A stretch of 64,000 nucleotides of DNA. Origin: Platycnemis pennipes (taxonomy: Eukaryota; Arthropoda; Insecta; Odonata; Platycnemididae). The DNA lies in contig OW121857.1 of assembly GCA_933228895.1 (NCBI GenBank), positions 9,672,001 through 9,736,000 on the forward strand, given 5' to 3'. Position numbers and translations under genes: made by a program. The notes beneath the pieces are model-generated. The model was not told the origin of the DNA. It was given only the letters and a program-made list of their open reading frames with translations, and made no database searches. This document shows positions 34,421-46,410 of the stretch, piece by piece (the first letter of the stretch is position 1; each line of letters starts with the position of its first letter).

Positions 34421-34460
34421 GGTGTGCTGACGTTCTTCACGTTGTGATCCAATTCAGATT

Positions 34461-34776
34461 GCCCGGTAAACGTAATGGTAGAACAATAACGATAATTTCC
34501 TACCCCAGTTTCTCCCTGACTGTTACGAGAATTCCCTGACTTTTCCAGAATTCCCTGACAATTCCAGGTTTTCCCGGTTTTCCCTGACGATCGCCACCCT
34601 GTTAGTGAAATAAAGGGCGGGCAAGACTGGCCGATAAACGTAATGGTAGAAAAATAGCGAGAATTCCCATTCGTTTCTCCCTGACTGTCACGAGGATTCC
34701 CTGACTTTTCCAGTAATGCAAAATTCCCTGACAATTCCAGGCTTTCCCGGTTTTACCTGACGATCGCCAATCTGTT
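34461..34776 (-). repeat. Tandem pair of CAGGGTGGCGAT-type ends
   Basis: Two about 145-bp units (34461-34604 and 34629-34776), each containing GTAAACGTAATGGTAG-like DNA and repeated TCCCTGAC...TTTTCC phrases, and ending (minus strand) TAACAGGGTGGCGATCGTCA. This resembles the terminal part of a DNA transposon, possibly hAT; no coding part is present. Confidence 0.6.
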
Positions 34777-35855
34777 AAAATATAGGGTCCAACACATACG
34801 GGCACAAAATTACACAAAAAACATTCGGTATATATGAAAGATCTGGACGCAGCAAGTTCGTATTTCAGTAAACGCCACACCATCAACCTCGGTTCATACA
34901 GATCCAATCAGAATCAATTCAGTGTATTGCGTGAATGCTAGAGCTTTCCCTATTACTTCAGCGCGAAGAGAAATTACATTGTTAGCAAAGGAAAACTGTC
35001 TGAACTCCTGAATCCAAAGGTAAGGACAAAATATTTACACTGAATTCACACTAATGCGTGTTTTACAGAAAAAACAATTAATAATAAAACACAAAGTGGA
35101 AAAAACACGAACATTACGAACTAAACAAGTCGAAAGCGATAGCGTTTTTTAAGCGCAATGTGACGACCTAATTTACCAAAAAACGCATCACAGCAAATAC
35201 AATGCGAACCACAGCTACCAATGACCGCTTTAATTTCTCCGATATACCCTTGTCTTTGTTTTAATATCTGTTGAGTGAAAACAGCTCCTCATTGCCCAAC
35301 AGAGCAGTAGAACTATACTAGACGATCACGAGTACGAAAACTGTTAAACTTGTTACCATGAAGCCACGAAGCATATTGAATTTTACTCAGAAGCGACCCA
35401 TGGGTAAAATTTATCTTTATTTGTGAGAATTGACGCAACGTCAATCCAACACTCCAAGAAGCAAGACTTCATGAACTGTTACGCATCATTTCTAATCATT
35501 ACTGGTCATTAAGGGTTAATAAGAGGAGGAGACCTTCTACAGGACTGAATCAAAGACCCGCTGAGAGACGCACAGCATTTCTTCACAAATTCAATTTTTG
35601 AAGCCGAAGCAACATTATGAAGAAAACAGAACCATAGAAACCCTGGTATGGAGCGTAATCTGATCATGAGGAATTAATTACTCGCGAAAATTTCACCGAT
35701 TCTCTCCGATGACCATACCAAATCGTATTTTTCTGCAAAAAAAATAGCATGCCTTTACGGCTTATCCTTCGGATAAGGCCATAATGGCAGAAAATATTAA
35801 AAATAGGGTCATTTTCGACAAAACTCGTGAATGCTTAAATGTATTATGAGGATAT
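34777..35855. other. No gene recognised
   Basis: AT-rich, nothing assignable. Confidence 0.45.
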
Positions 35856-36061
35856 AAATAATGATTTCAGGCTTAACTACGTGGAACCTCTCCATTTCGG
35901 ACAAAAAGAATACACTTTGCAAGGTCCAAAAAACAGATTTATTGGGTACGACCCAGGTTTCAACATATAATACCAGAAGATGATATTATGAATCGAAATC
36001 CGGGTCGTACGCAACAAATCTGTTTTGTGGACCTTGCAAAGTGTATCCCTTATGTCCTGTG
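35856..36061. mobile_element. Penelope-like foldback unit 3
   Basis: A 206-bp insert flanked by TTATGAGGATAT (35844-35855 and 36062-36073). The arms 35912-35972 and 35984-36044 are imperfect reverse complements of 61 bp. The loop and right arm carry a degraded core (CAGAAGA, helix GAT/ATC, GAAA, TCCGGGTC). The left tail contains ACGTGGAA, complementary to the shared TTCCAC motif. Confidence 0.65.
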
Positions 36062-36079
36062 TTATGAGGATATCCTACT

Positions 36080-36503
36080 GTTCCATGATAATCTTTTCAG
36101 TGATGACGTTAAAAATATTTTGCGAACCCCAACTTACTATGGTAGACTGGACCATAATTTCAGACTTAGAGAAATAGATTGCCGAACTGACAGATTCAAA
36201 ATGTCCTTTTTTCCTCGTACAATTAGGGATATGAATAACGGTAAATATGTCCAATACGAGTGATTGAATCCATAACTTAGGTAGTTGCATGTTGGGGCAA
36301 GGACTTGAAGGTAACCCAACTAACGGCATGTTTATGCATGCTTAATCTTCTATTTTTATCTTTTCTTAAATAGTGTAGTTCATAACAGTATATAAATACT
36401 AATCCTTATTTATGCATGATATGTAGTGCATGTTTGGTGAGAATTCACCCCTGCCACACACCTTGGAGGTGGCTTGCAGGGTATTATGTAGATGTAGATG
36501 TAC
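36080..36503 (+). mobile_element. Subfamily A2 retrotransposon
   Basis: 5'-truncated at FSDDVKNILRTPTYYGRLDH and open to about 36263 (REIDCRTDRFKMSFFPRTIR). The 3' UTR, hairpin (with CTTGGAGGTGG) and tail GTAGATGTAGATGTA follow. Its 5' edge lies a few bases beyond the flanking repeat of foldback unit 3. Confidence 0.85.
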
Positions 36504-37278
36504 CGTTAAGAGAAACGAAAAAGCAGAGCGTATCTAATTTACGCATCTGTTTCTTCAGGAAGCATATCTGCACCGTTCCTGTTTAGAAAAGGTGCCGTAA
36601 TCAACCCGAACGACGTTGGGTGTTTCTAGCACAGGCTCCCTCGAAACGACAATCCCCCCAGCGATCGAATACACGTCCCACACTAACTCCTCTCCGATTC
36701 TTCTCCGCGAGGATCTCGAAATGCCGGAATGAGAACGCGGGTAGGTGAAGTGGTCCCTCGACGAATTTTCAGAAGAGTCACGAGCGCTCGAAAACGGCAA
36801 CGGTGGGCGTCAGAAAGAGGGTGAGAGGGTCCTGACGGGCCCTTGTGGTCTTGAGGGGAGGAGGCCGCTACGTGAAGCGATACGGGGTTATCGAACGGAT
36901 CCCGACCCCCTCCCGTATAGCTCGCGGGAGAAAGGGTTGTTCGCGAGCAGCACTTGGGTGGCTGCAAGGGGGGCGGATATTCTCCTGCGGTCCCTCCTCG
37001 CTCGGGGTTGTTAACGGGTGGTCGCCCATGCATACATTTCATCCCTCTCGCCAACATCCCCATCTCTCTCCCTCATAATGCGAAGTAAGCGCTTTCGCGC
37101 GACGCCAACGGAATCGACCACGGAAGTCACATTCCGTTAGCCACTCCTCCCCCCGAGCGAAACCGATTGCCTCCGACACGAAAGCAAAGACTTAACTTCC
37201 CATTCGACTCAGCAAAAAATCTGAGACGATCTAGTAAGTAGTATTACTAGTGATCTAGTATTGGTGTGGTTCCAATCC
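36504..37278. other. GC-rich stretch, no gene recognised
   Basis: GC- and CpG-rich from about 36590 to 37180 with overlapping open frames on both strands (up to 126 codons, minus 36683-37063). No domain was recognised. A host exon or promoter island is possible but unsupported. Confidence 0.4.
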
Positions 37279-37597
37279 AGGGGGGAGCTGTGTTTGAAAC
37301 CTTCGGAATTATCTCGAATAGGTAACCATGGAGTCACGTGGTATAAACACGAATGGTTTCAAAATTTTATCTCTCTGAATCGTTCGTTACATTATCAAAA
37401 ATTGTTTTCACTTGAGTTTTTTCATCTCTCTCGACTATAGATCCCACACATGAGATAAAACACAATTGTAAACAATGAATGAGGTTGTAATCAGCGGTTT
37501 TAACACATCAAAATTGCGAGACATTCTTGTTTATACCACGTGACTCTTTGGTTACCTGTTCGAAATAATATCGACTGTTTCAAACACAACCCCCCAA
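37279..37597. mobile_element. MITE family M with about 75-bp TIRs
   Basis: The left end (from GGGGGAGCTGTGTTTGAAAC) and the complement of the right end (GGGGGGTTGTGTTTGAAACA) align inward through GGTAACCA...GAGTCACGTGG and GTATAAACA. About 320 bp, AT-rich centre, no frame. Confidence 0.78.
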
Positions 37598-38248
37598 GGT
37601 TTTTTTTTCACGATACCAGCCGATAATGAATCTATTATTTAATGTTTTTCGCCATTCGACCCGCAGTTCCTCCTGTTGTCCAATAAATCCCTCAGGTCGA
37701 TCATTCACAGCACGTCGTGAAACAGGAGGAGATTTCTCTATCTCCCAGACACGTCACTGCAACACCGCCTTCCACCTCTCCGAGGGCAAGCCGAGTCCAG
37801 GAGGTCAACGGGACATTATTCTCGGGGAGCGCAATGGGGACGTACCCGGACGAGCGGGCTACAGCTTTCGTTTCCTGTGCAGCAGTAGCTGCGATGAACA
37901 GCCGTGTCAGACAGGCGGGCGCTCTCCCGGGGCTGACTGAGGAGCGAATCAGCTGCGCGGGGAAAGTGGGTCACATCGATCAGGGGGGCGATGGTTCGAG
38001 CGGCCTCCGCCGGGGGGATTGCGGGGCGCCACTGAGGCACACCCTACTCCCTTAACTGGCTTACGCACGCACGCAATGTGATTGGGCGAGCGGGGGGAGA
38101 GAGCACAACGAAAAGGGGGGGAAAGGAGGGGCTGAAAGGGGGAAGGGTTAACGTCTCCTTCACTGGGGGACAATATAATTGGGGGAAAACTACTGCACAA
38201 GACGATATTTACGTCGAGGGTCAAAACTAATGAGTCAATGAATATTTT
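37598..38248. other. GC-rich stretch, no gene recognised
   Basis: GC-rich from about 37690 to 38160 with two overlapping plus-strand open frames (37626-37940, 37717-38055) that show no family resemblance. Confidence 0.4.
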
Positions 38249-38500
38249 TCATCTACATCTACACGATACCCTGCAAGCCACCGCAATGGTGTGTGGCAGG
38301 GGGTGAAGATCACCAAGCATGCACCACTAACATGCAAACAAGCAACTATAGGGTCTCATGCATCTAGATTGTTAGTATCTATAGTATTTAAGGGGTTAAT
38401 ACATGCATCATGCACTACAGACTACTCTAAAATATTTCCCCTACCTATCCCTTTGCTATGCTGCCTATTCTGTTCTCTTATAGCACGGGGGAAAAATGAC
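38249..38500 (-). mobile_element. Subfamily A1 3' end, short copy
   Basis: Tail CATCTACATCTACACG, hairpin and the complete A1 3' UTR up to the GCACGGGGGAAAAATGACA stop region. Truncated just as coding sequence begins. It preserves the uninterrupted TATTTAAGGGGTTAATAC that is split in the copy at the right edge of the window. Confidence 0.85.
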
Positions 38501-38624
38501 AGTGCTATCTTCAAGTCCAAATACCAACACTGAACCAACTATGCTAACTGTTGATAAACTCGTATTTATGTCATTGATATATTACAGCTAAAATAAAAAT
38601 AAATCCCTGACCGAACACGTCGTA

Positions 38625-38775
38625 GCGATGGATTGGAAAGCAGCCGATGTAACACCCATTTTACAAAGTGGTGATTGGTAGCAGCTCTCTAACTACCGAC
38701 TTATATCCCTCACATCCATTTCATGCAGAGTCCTGGAACATTTTTCTCACCTATCGTGGCATCAATTCCGTAATA
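38625..38775 (+). pseudogene. LINE reverse transcriptase N-terminal palm remnant
   Basis: The translation AMDWKAADVTPILQSGDW, stop, QLSNYRLISLTSISCRVLEH, FSHLSWHQF matches the conserved early reverse transcriptase block (W-x-x-A-x-V-x-P-I-(F/L)-K-x-G-D, N-Y-R-P-I-S-L-T-S-x-x-C-K-x-L-E) of CR1/L2/RTE-type LINEs. One in-frame TAG and P-to-L at NYRP are visible. It is the only early-RT segment in the window; all other copies retain C-termini. Its flanks are not recognisably LINE. Confidence 0.72.
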
Positions 38776-38901
38776 TTAAAATTGGGACGATTATTAACCA
38801 CCAAAATGTGTTAAGATTCTAATGTATTCGTTTTTCCGAACAAACTTGACACCTGCTCTCTTTTTCACTTTAAAAAAACGTATTAAAAGTTGTTTTTCAC
38901 G

Positions 38902-39087
38902 TTATAAAAAAGAAAAAAACTTAGTTCTTTTTCACAAATAATTTGTTATAAATAATCTTGAGAATGGCCTGAGAGGGCCGAAACCGGTAGATTTGTTTTA
39001 AATACATTAGTGGAAAAGAACTAAGTTTGTTCATTTTCATAATGAAAAATAACCTCCACAACGTAAACTCGCCAACCATTTCTTTTA
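38902..39087 (+). mobile_element. Penelope-like foldback unit 4
   Basis: A 186-bp insert flanked by TTGTTTTTCACG (38890-38901 and 39088-39099). Imperfect arms lie at about 38914-38962 and 38985-39033 (AAACTTAGTTCTTTTTCAC with its complement). The right tail contains CTCCACAACGTAAACTCGCC, resembling the shared tail motif. The core between the arms is the hammerhead-like motif at 38957-38990. Confidence 0.65.
38957..38990 (+). ncRNA. Hammerhead-like motif, degenerate
   Basis: CTTGAGA in place of CTGANGA, helix II GGCC(T)/(G)GGCC with loop GAGA, then GAAACCGGTA (GAAA, short palindromic helix III ACCGGT and cleavage position A). One core insertion makes catalysis doubtful. Confidence 0.35.
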
Positions 39088-39099
39088 TTGTTTTTCACG

Positions 39100-40406
39100 G
39101 CAGCATTCACGATAGTTTCTTGCTCATATTTATGCTAATGCTGGAAAACGAAGGTGTGTGCTGCCTTTCTAAACTTGCTTAAGGACACTGCGTTTGAAAA
39201 GAATGCACTTCTTTAATCGTATTCAGATGAAATTTTCGCGTTGGAGAGACGTAAACACCTTCTCTTTCCACATTATTTTTATTACTGTAAAACGTAAAAG
39301 AAGAATGAACGTCACATGAAGTTCTGCCACAGTAACCGAATTATAACTCTTCATATTCCTTGTGCATTTGCAAAAACATATGTATACATAAAACTGAAAA
39401 ATGCTAATCTTTCTAAATTATATTCATATTTTGAAATTATCGAAAGCATACAACAGCTATTATTTACCGAAGACCCCATCATTAAGCCAATAATATCTTA
39501 TAAGAGTGCCCATATTAAAAATATAACTTACAGGAACGTGGTGCGAATAGACGGCGAAAAAACAGTTGGAGGCATGGAGTATAAAATATAAAATTGAATT
39601 CATTGATCAGTGTTTCATCTACCAACATTAAATAAAACTGCGGACTCCCATCGTTAGGGAGAAGAAAAAAACATAGTATTGATGAAGGAATCCAACCCCT
39701 CAAGGAGTCCACGTCAACGCTTTTATCCGACCAGGATACCGACTCGGAAATGCGATTTCGTAACGAGGACATCGAATGACGATCGAGTAATCCCGTCCGT
39801 TGATCAATACGCCCGGAAAAAACGCATGAAATTTCGAAAAATCCACGCCATTAATACGACCACCAGTGGAAAAGATTCGTTGAGCAACGTCGCTATTTTC
39901 ACCGAACTGGTTTCGACATAAAATGTCATTATCAGGGTAAATTTTTCGGCTAATAGCGTCCTTATATTGTTCAGTCCCCCTCCCAACCTAACCCACTCCT
40001 CTATCTTCCGACCCAAAACCCAGTTGGACTATAAAAGGACACTATATTAGCTGAAATGTGCACATTGCTATTTCTGCCTCGTCACTGCTTACGTTATAGG
40101 ATGGTAAGGGAAAAACTCATACGCGACGCATGAATTGTGCTCAAGTCATAAACAGGAGCCCTGTCGGAAACGTGTGCTTCTAGCGCTAAGCGTACTACAA
40201 TGCTTGCTTGCAAGTGGAGGGGGGTACCGTCAGAAACACCCGAAGTATGTCCGAACGCGAAGCACTCTGGGGGAAGCATGCTACGAAGCCAAAGCACAGA
40301 AGCACGCTTCCATTGTTAAAGGCTTCGAAGCATTGTTGACGAGAATAACAAAAGATGGCGGAGCCGTTGTCTACTTATAAATGTGTGTACCGTCTATTTT
40401 TAATTC
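39100..40406. other. No gene recognised
   Basis: AT-rich, then mixed DNA. Frames at 39316-39591, 39679-39921 and 40135-40380 (80-91 codons) show no recognisable domain. Confidence 0.4.
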
Positions 40407-40694
40407 GTATGTTTCATTTACATAATTATTAATATGCATATCAATGAAAAGGTTAATATACATATAATAATCGCTCTTTTTCTTCCGATCTAAACATTTG
40501 ATAGATGTTGCCCTCTATCGTGTTTCACACTACCTAGTGATTTTTTATATTGCCACTACTGCTTAACGTCGCTCCTTACCGTAGACTGTCCGAATATGAA
40601 GTATTCTTTCCCAAGCATGCTTCATTGTACGTCAGCAATACGTCATCACCAAGAATGCCTTGCCGAAGCATACTTGGTTTTCGGATGCGGCTAG
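40407..40694 (+). repeat. Repeat family G, copy 1
   Basis: About 290 bp from TTTCATTTACATAATTATTA through CTTGGTTTTCGGATGCGGCT, found inverted at 45444-45735. Contains GTGTTTCACACTACCTAGT and GCATGCTTCATTGTACGTCA. Class unknown. Confidence 0.75.
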
Positions 40695-41063
40695 GGATTC
40701 TGGTGTTCACCCCTGGCAAGACTGCAACCCACAACCCTTACGCGTCGTGCGTACAGTACTGCTACCTGGATCCACTGAGTACATGCATACGTCCATTCAT
40801 GCAGATACAATTTTCCATACACATTAATTCAGTCCTCTTCGAAGTTAATTCGATAAATGGCATCTAGGTTCCACATCAACCGGCGTTTACACGCAGCAGT
40901 TGACTGCTAAGACAGTCGCGAGATGCGCGATGTATCTATATCGCTACTGCTATGATGCGTCTGCGCCAACTTCTATGCAGCTTAAAGCCGCTATTTAGGC
41001 GTTGCCATAACAAATAAAAAGTTTTATCTCAATAGTGATTGATGCTTAAATTTTCATGAAATT

Positions 41064-41249
41064 AATGAATCAACTTCGGCCGTCACATTGTTGAATTTTT
41101 CCATGATTGAAAATAAAAATCAACTTCGTAATTTTCCACACTTTTTTTAATAACCAACCGGTTTCCCTGATGATGAAACGTCAGTGTTGAAACCGGTTGG
41201 TTATTAAAAAACGTGTGGAAAATTACAAAGTTGATTTTTATTTTCAATC
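41064..41249 (+). mobile_element. Penelope-like foldback unit 2
   Basis: A 186-bp insert flanked by TTTCATGAAATT (41052-41063 and 41250-41261). A 41-bp left tail contains GCCGTCACATTGTTGAATTT, the complement of the shared tail motif. Arms 41105-41165 and 41189-41249 pair nearly perfectly around a 23-nt loop holding the CTGATGA box. Nested in element N. Confidence 0.75.
41166..41200 (+). ncRNA. Hammerhead-ribozyme-like motif
   Basis: CTGATGA, one extra T, helix II candidate GAAAC/GTGTT (one mismatch, loop GTCA), GAAA, then ACCGGT-T as a palindromic helix III with U at the cleavage position. Same layout as at 26411. Confidence 0.42.
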
Positions 41250-41711
41250 TTTCATGAAATTCTTCAAGTAATAAATTCCAATGACGATTATCTTTTGTTC
41301 CCATTCTTTAAAGAGAAGAATCCCCTCTTTGGGGAGGGATATCCTTGTTATTATGTCCAAATTCCTGATATTAGACGTCGTGTATTGCTTTCCGTTGGCG
41401 ATTGTTGCGATTGTGTTGGATACATTTCCGCTGGAGAGTAGACGGGCTTCAACTTTGCTAATAGATCGAACAAGGATCGATAGTGTTCGACATGTATCCA
41501 GTATCGACCTGAACTCGCATCGCAGTTGCTATTTACACATGCGAGTGGGGCTTAATAGTTGTTAGCAGTTGACTGTCACAGCAGTCAATTGCTTCGTGTA
41601 AACGGGCCTTAATGCATCGTATTACGCGAAAGAGAGGGAGAGGAATTAAAAAATACAGCACTATCAGCTCTCGCCATTCTAAGTGTTTGACAAAGCATTT
41701 CAGTGCAAAGG

Positions 41712-42238
41712 AAAGAATAATATCTCTAAAGCCGTACTCTTAATGGGGCAGAGGAATCAAAAAGGGGGAGAGGGGTAAGGAAGGAGTATATACAAAGTAA
41801 GGAAGAGAGGGGGGAAAGTAAGGTTTAGACATTTTTGTATCCTCCACTTTTATTTTTATTCTTATCTTGTGTGCATGACGGGTCACTGGCGTTGGAGAAA
41901 TCCTCGTAAACCCTGTTTGTGTGTGTGATTGAACTCACGAAGGTGACTGCATTTTGTATACAAACCTGAGTGAATCAGTGATTTTGTGAGTCACTTTTCG
42001 TTTTTGTTTTTACCTTGATTCCCTTAATTTTGATAGTGTGACTGTTGTTTGTAACGTGTGAGTGAGTGTGCGAATGTATCATTTACTTCCACTTGAGTTT
42101 CTCCGTACGCTTGATTTTGTACGTGTGATTGAGAGCTCCCTTACTTTGTATGTACTCCTTCCTTTCCCCTCTCCTCCCCCCTTTTTTATTCCTCTACCCC
42201 ATTAAGAGTACGGCTTCGGAGATATTTTTCTCCTTTTG
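41712..42238. mobile_element. Foldback/MITE family H with about 95-bp TIRs
   Basis: The left arm 41712-41808 (GCCGTACTCTTAATGGGGCA ... AGGAAGGAGTATATACAAAG) pairs with 42130-42236 (CTTTGTATGTACTCCTTCCT ... CCCCATTAAGAGTACGGC). The GT-rich centre has no recognisable coding. About 520 bp. Confidence 0.75.
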
Positions 42239-44440
42239 TTAATGCTTACAGCCGTAGAGACGTTCATTTCATTGTTTAAAGAATCTCAGCCAGGTTGCAA
42301 CGTAAGATTGACATAGACGATTGAAATTTTGCAAGAGAAATTAGCCGTGGATATCGGATTGGTATTTTTACTATTTCCTCGCTTTGTAAAATCATAAAAT
42401 CAGTGAACACCGAAAATAATCGTAACCGTACTTCACACGCGTCTAAGGAGTGTATACATCGATAGTAAAATCATTGCAGCTATCGCGTCCAAATATATTC
42501 GTAAAATGTAATTCGGTGGCCATAAACATTAAGAACTAGTCCCAAAAACCATAATTTTAATGCAATTAATCTGATAATCGTACGGCACTAATTACGTAAA
42601 TGACTTCCCAAGGAAAAGAGCAGGATCCAGTGGTAGTTGCGACTCAGCACGCGAACGGCTTTCATCACGCTACCTGTAGCCGTTGCCCCTTGGCATGTCA
42701 AGGGAAAAGATATTAACGAAACGCGTTTGCATAAAAAAAGAGAATTCTGAAGATAATATTCGAGGAAAATTTCAACGTAGGAAACAACAATTACGATGCT
42801 CTCCCAGTGATATTTATTTATTTATTTTATTTGATGTTTTCCCAATAAAACAAAGGAAAACAAATTTACAATACAGTTATTTACAATTACAATAATCAAT
42901 TTCATTCTTCTAAAAAAAACATTGAATATAAATAGTACATATCTACAATGCAAAAAACCATATCATGATCATAAGAAAATTTGTTCATAAGAAAATTCCT
43001 TTGTGATATAACGTGAAATAGAGAAGATTTAGCGAATCGCATGTACTGTTCACCCTTGGCCCTCGAACAGTGCGTGCCATGAATCTCGTACGCGGTCAGG
43101 CAAAATTGTTGCTTGCTTCCGGTACTTGTATGACTTCGCATTGACTGATGAAGAAATAAACCCCTCAACCCAACTCGCCTTTTCTATCACCCCATGTCAT
43201 CTTTTTGCAAAGAAGTCAAACAGTGGTAATTGGTCTTAATTATCTATAAACATAACATGTAACTGCGTAATTATCATTTTCGATTACCCTGTCAAAAATG
43301 TATTATTATTCAATACTCAAGAGGAGTCTCAAGGTTCAGTACTCCGTCCGTCGAAAGAGACGTTAAGCCGTGGTCCCCTTGGCGCCTTTCGTTAAGAGTA
43401 GGCTAACGCTGACGCCAGGTTTCTCTCCACCCTTCCACCAATACCGGAAAACTCCTACCATTACCCAATTACCCACCTATCCTAAATGGCGCAAATGGCC
43501 TTAACTGTCGGTCGCCTACCATAAATAACATAAACACATAACAACACAACTTCAATACTCAAAACAGGAAAATTAAAAAAATAAATATGTAAAAGTCTAG
43601 GAAAAATACTCCTTCCAGCATAGTAATTACTTGGTGACACGAATGTATTAAGATCATTACCGACGTGAGTTTGATCATCAAATTTCAGTGTCACGGTTTC
43701 TCTTGATTTGCGACAGTGGAATTACACCGTCAGGGCGTGGGGAAAGCTATAGCTGTAATACAATACGGATGACTGACTGAAACAGAAGACATACACAGGA
43801 TTCCACTGCATAGACAACGCCGTGCCAAAAAGTTATTACCTGCCGGCAGGTAACAGGGAGGTCTCTGGGAAACAATTCAGGTGGCTACGGATATTTATTA
43901 CCCTTGGTGGGTATTAAGAACAGGTTATGTACAAGGAATAAATTCTCCGACCACACAAAAAACTCCAATGGCCATAAAAATGAAGTTTCTTGGTCAGTGG
44001 AGTTTTTAATATCATTGAAACCTAAGGGTTAGTCGTCAACCTTGGATGCCAAGCTGATTAGCATGGTGAATAGCATGGTTTCAAAAGATAATTTTGCTTT
44101 TTGCTGGATTCCCTTTGGATCTGATTGCTGGAAACTAAGCTATATTGAAAGCTTGTATACTCTAAAGAGGTTTTTCTGAATTTAATCCTCTCTCCCTGAT
44201 TTGAGCGACTGATTGCTTTCAAAGATATTCATTATATACACGAGATCAGGCAGGTAATGAGAGAAATTCGACGTATTCATTCATTATCGTGATGGACCTC
44301 ATTTTTCATCGAGAATCGAGGTATAAGTCTCTATAAAGAAAGTACTCAAGCTGACAACTTCTCAATACTTGCATTCGGGAACGGGAGACTACTTCCCAGT
44401 GATACAGCACATTTTCCGAAAAATTTTTAAATTTAAAAAA
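42239..44440. other. No gene; possible worn LINE tails
   Basis: 42811-42836 is a (TTTA)n-like tract that may be a retroelement tail on the minus strand. 43340-43450 (AGACGTTAAGCCGTGGTCCC ... GGTTTCTCTCCACCCTTCC) resembles a repeat I have seen widely in arthropod genomes, but its class is not recalled with certainty. The rest is unassigned. Confidence 0.4.
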
Positions 44441-44443
44441 TCC

Positions 44444-44663
44444 AAAATTTTCTCCCAATAATTTGGTTGTTCTGATTTTGGCAGTGTACTTTACCAGTGA
44501 GACGAGATAAGTATGGGCGCTGTAAAAGTAAATACCAAGCACTGAAAATTAAGGGAAGAGATTTGTAACATGTCGGCACCGAATGCGCAAGGCAGATTTG
44601 TTTCAAGTTGCACAAGACTTAGCCCCCCCCCTCCCGAAGCAAATTTCTGGCTACGTGCCTGGC
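44444..44663 (+). mobile_element. CACGTAGCCAG-end element, left-truncated copy
   Basis: Matches 57220-57430 (CCCAATAATTTGGTTGTTCT ... CAAATTTCTGGCTACGTGCC) but lacks the left terminus. No coding. Confidence 0.75.
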
Positions 44664-44705
44664 CCTGATGTAAACCCCGCAAGATGATGCTTGTTCTGCA
44701 ATCAA

Positions 44706-45036
44706 GTTAAAAAAACAGCGTATTATGCTAGATTCGACAAGATAAATAAGATTAGAGAGATAGATTGTCGTACTGATAGATTCAAAATGTCATTTCTCCC
44801 CCGTACTACAAGAAAACAGAATAGGTAGCATAGCAAAGGGATAGGTAGGGGAAATATTTTAGAGTAGTCTGTATGCATGATGCATGTATTAATCCCTTAA
44901 ATACTATAGATGCTAACAATCTAGTTGCATGAGACCCTATAGTTGTTTGTTTGCATGGTAGTGGTGCATGCTTGGTGATCTTCACCCCCTGCCACACACC
45001 CTCGCGGTGGCTTGCAGGGTATCGTGTAGATGTAGA
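44706..45036 (+). mobile_element. Subfamily A1 3' end
   Basis: 5'-truncated at the AYYARFDKINKIREIDCRTD block. Then FKMSFLPRTTRKQ, stop, 3' UTR, hairpin and tail GTGTAGATGTAGAAGT. Confidence 0.85.
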
Positions 45037-45443
45037 AGTAAATCATTTCTCAAGGATTCTTTTGCAGTGCAATGCAGCCTTGGGCACCGATGTAACTCAA
45101 CTCCAAATAAAATAACAAATGACAAGCATGGATGATATTCATTGAATTACGGCCACGGTAATCAAATTCATCATCTAAACTTGCATCCAGCTGGCTGGGG
45201 TACATCCACTAGGTCATGGCCCCACGTATGAGGAACGCGCGAGAGAAGTTGAACAACCCGCGTTTCTCGATCCCAAGTGAAAGTACTCTCACACGCCAAC
45301 TGGAGCCCATTCATGAATATCATGAATTCAAGATGGGCGAGCGAGGGAGATGGAGCGACAGTCATGAGGTAGCGCATTAGCATAGTATCGCGACTAACGC
45401 GGATTTGAATCTCCATTTGCATCAGCACACATGACGAAAGATA
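45037..45443. other. No gene recognised
   Basis: The minus-strand frame spanning 45171-45602 runs into repeat G and has no domain. Confidence 0.4.
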
Positions 45444-45735
45444 GTAGCCGTATCCGAAAACCAAGTATGCTTCGGCAAAGCATTCTTGGTGATGACGTAT
45501 TGCTGACGTACAATGACGCATGCTTGGGTTAAAGAATACTTCATATTCGTACAGTCTACGGTAAAGAGCGACGTTAAGCAGTAGTGGCAAGAAAAATAAC
45601 AACTAGGTAGTGTGAAACACGATAGAGAATAACATCTATCGGATGATTACATCGGTAGAAAAAGAGCGATTATTATATGTATATTAACCTTTTCATTGAT
45701 ATGTATATTAATAATTATGCAAATGTAACATGGAA
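45444..45735 (-). repeat. Repeat family G, copy 2
   Basis: Reverse complement of 40407-40694 with scattered substitutions and small indels. Abuts a truncated family F end. Confidence 0.75.
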
Positions 45736-45839
45736 AGGCCAAATTAATATATTGTCAATCGATACAGGGGGAAAAATGATGTATCCTGAAATTTTCACAA
45801 AAATGACATTACTTCATAATTCGGTGGAGCCTCCTTAAA
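45731..45839 (+). mobile_element. TTAA-type family F, right-end fragment
   Basis: GGAAAGGCCAAATTAATATA through ATTCGGTGGAGCCTCCTTAA, matching 63452-63561. The left part is replaced by repeat G. Confidence 0.75.
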
Positions 45840-46410
45840 TTCGTCTTTTTCCTCGAACCCACTCTTCCAATCTCGGTTCATCCTCAAGTATACGTAGTAC
45901 ACGTAAACATGAAATGCCACACCCGCTCCAATGAAGTCTTCACAAATCTTTTTTTCGCCTCCTTTACAGGGCCAAGTACATGGTTATTTACTCCCAAAAA
46001 ATGCTTCTGTCGATGCTAGGTCGGCTCGCTTACATACCCCCCTCACGATCTTACTTCCACGGCAGTTTTTCTTCCCGCCGATTTTCGGCGCCACAAAGCG
46101 AACGGAACTCCGCCTTCAGCTATTCCACGCTAGATAGAAGGAGTGAAAAAGAGGTTCATGGCGGAGGGGAAGAGACGCACGCAGCGATTTCTAAAAGGTG
46201 AGTCCTCCCTCGTGAATAAGCGAGATCGATGCCCTGTCACACCCAATCCGCACACCCTCGAGTGAATCTTCTCTTTATCGCAGCGACACCACGGAGTGGG
46301 AAACCCTCACTCCCGACATATCCTTCGTTCCTCCCACAAAAGCGAATCCGCGGGCCTCAGTCCACAAACGGACCCGAGCGAATATTTCAGGACGAAGTAT
46401 TCCAAACTGA
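45840..46410. other. No gene recognised; one strong donor-like site
   Basis: An open plus-strand frame (45980-46201) ends at CTAAAAG followed by GTGAGTCC, an excellent splice-donor consensus at 46198. Nothing else supports an exon. Confidence 0.35.

Larger units (their letters stand above)
40879..41609. mobile_element. TIR element family N
   Basis: The left end (CCGGCGTTTACACGCAGCAG, then TTGACTGCTAAGACAGTC) and the complement of the right end (AAGGCCCGTTTACACGAAGC, then AATTGACTGCTGTGACAGTC) form about 38-bp TIRs. A Penelope-like foldback (41064-41249) is inserted inside. No transposase was seen; the short frame at 41281-41565 is unassigned. Confidence 0.7.

Noticed and set aside
36590..38160. 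GC-rich patches as a CpG-island promoter or host exons
   Set aside because: GC content and open frames alone are not enough; no domain, no paired splice sites, and a MITE lies in the middle.
45980..46201. Open frame ending in a perfect donor (AAAAG|GTGAGT) as a first exon
   Set aside because: No partner acceptor or downstream coding exon could be found; a single donor match is expected by chance in 64 kb.
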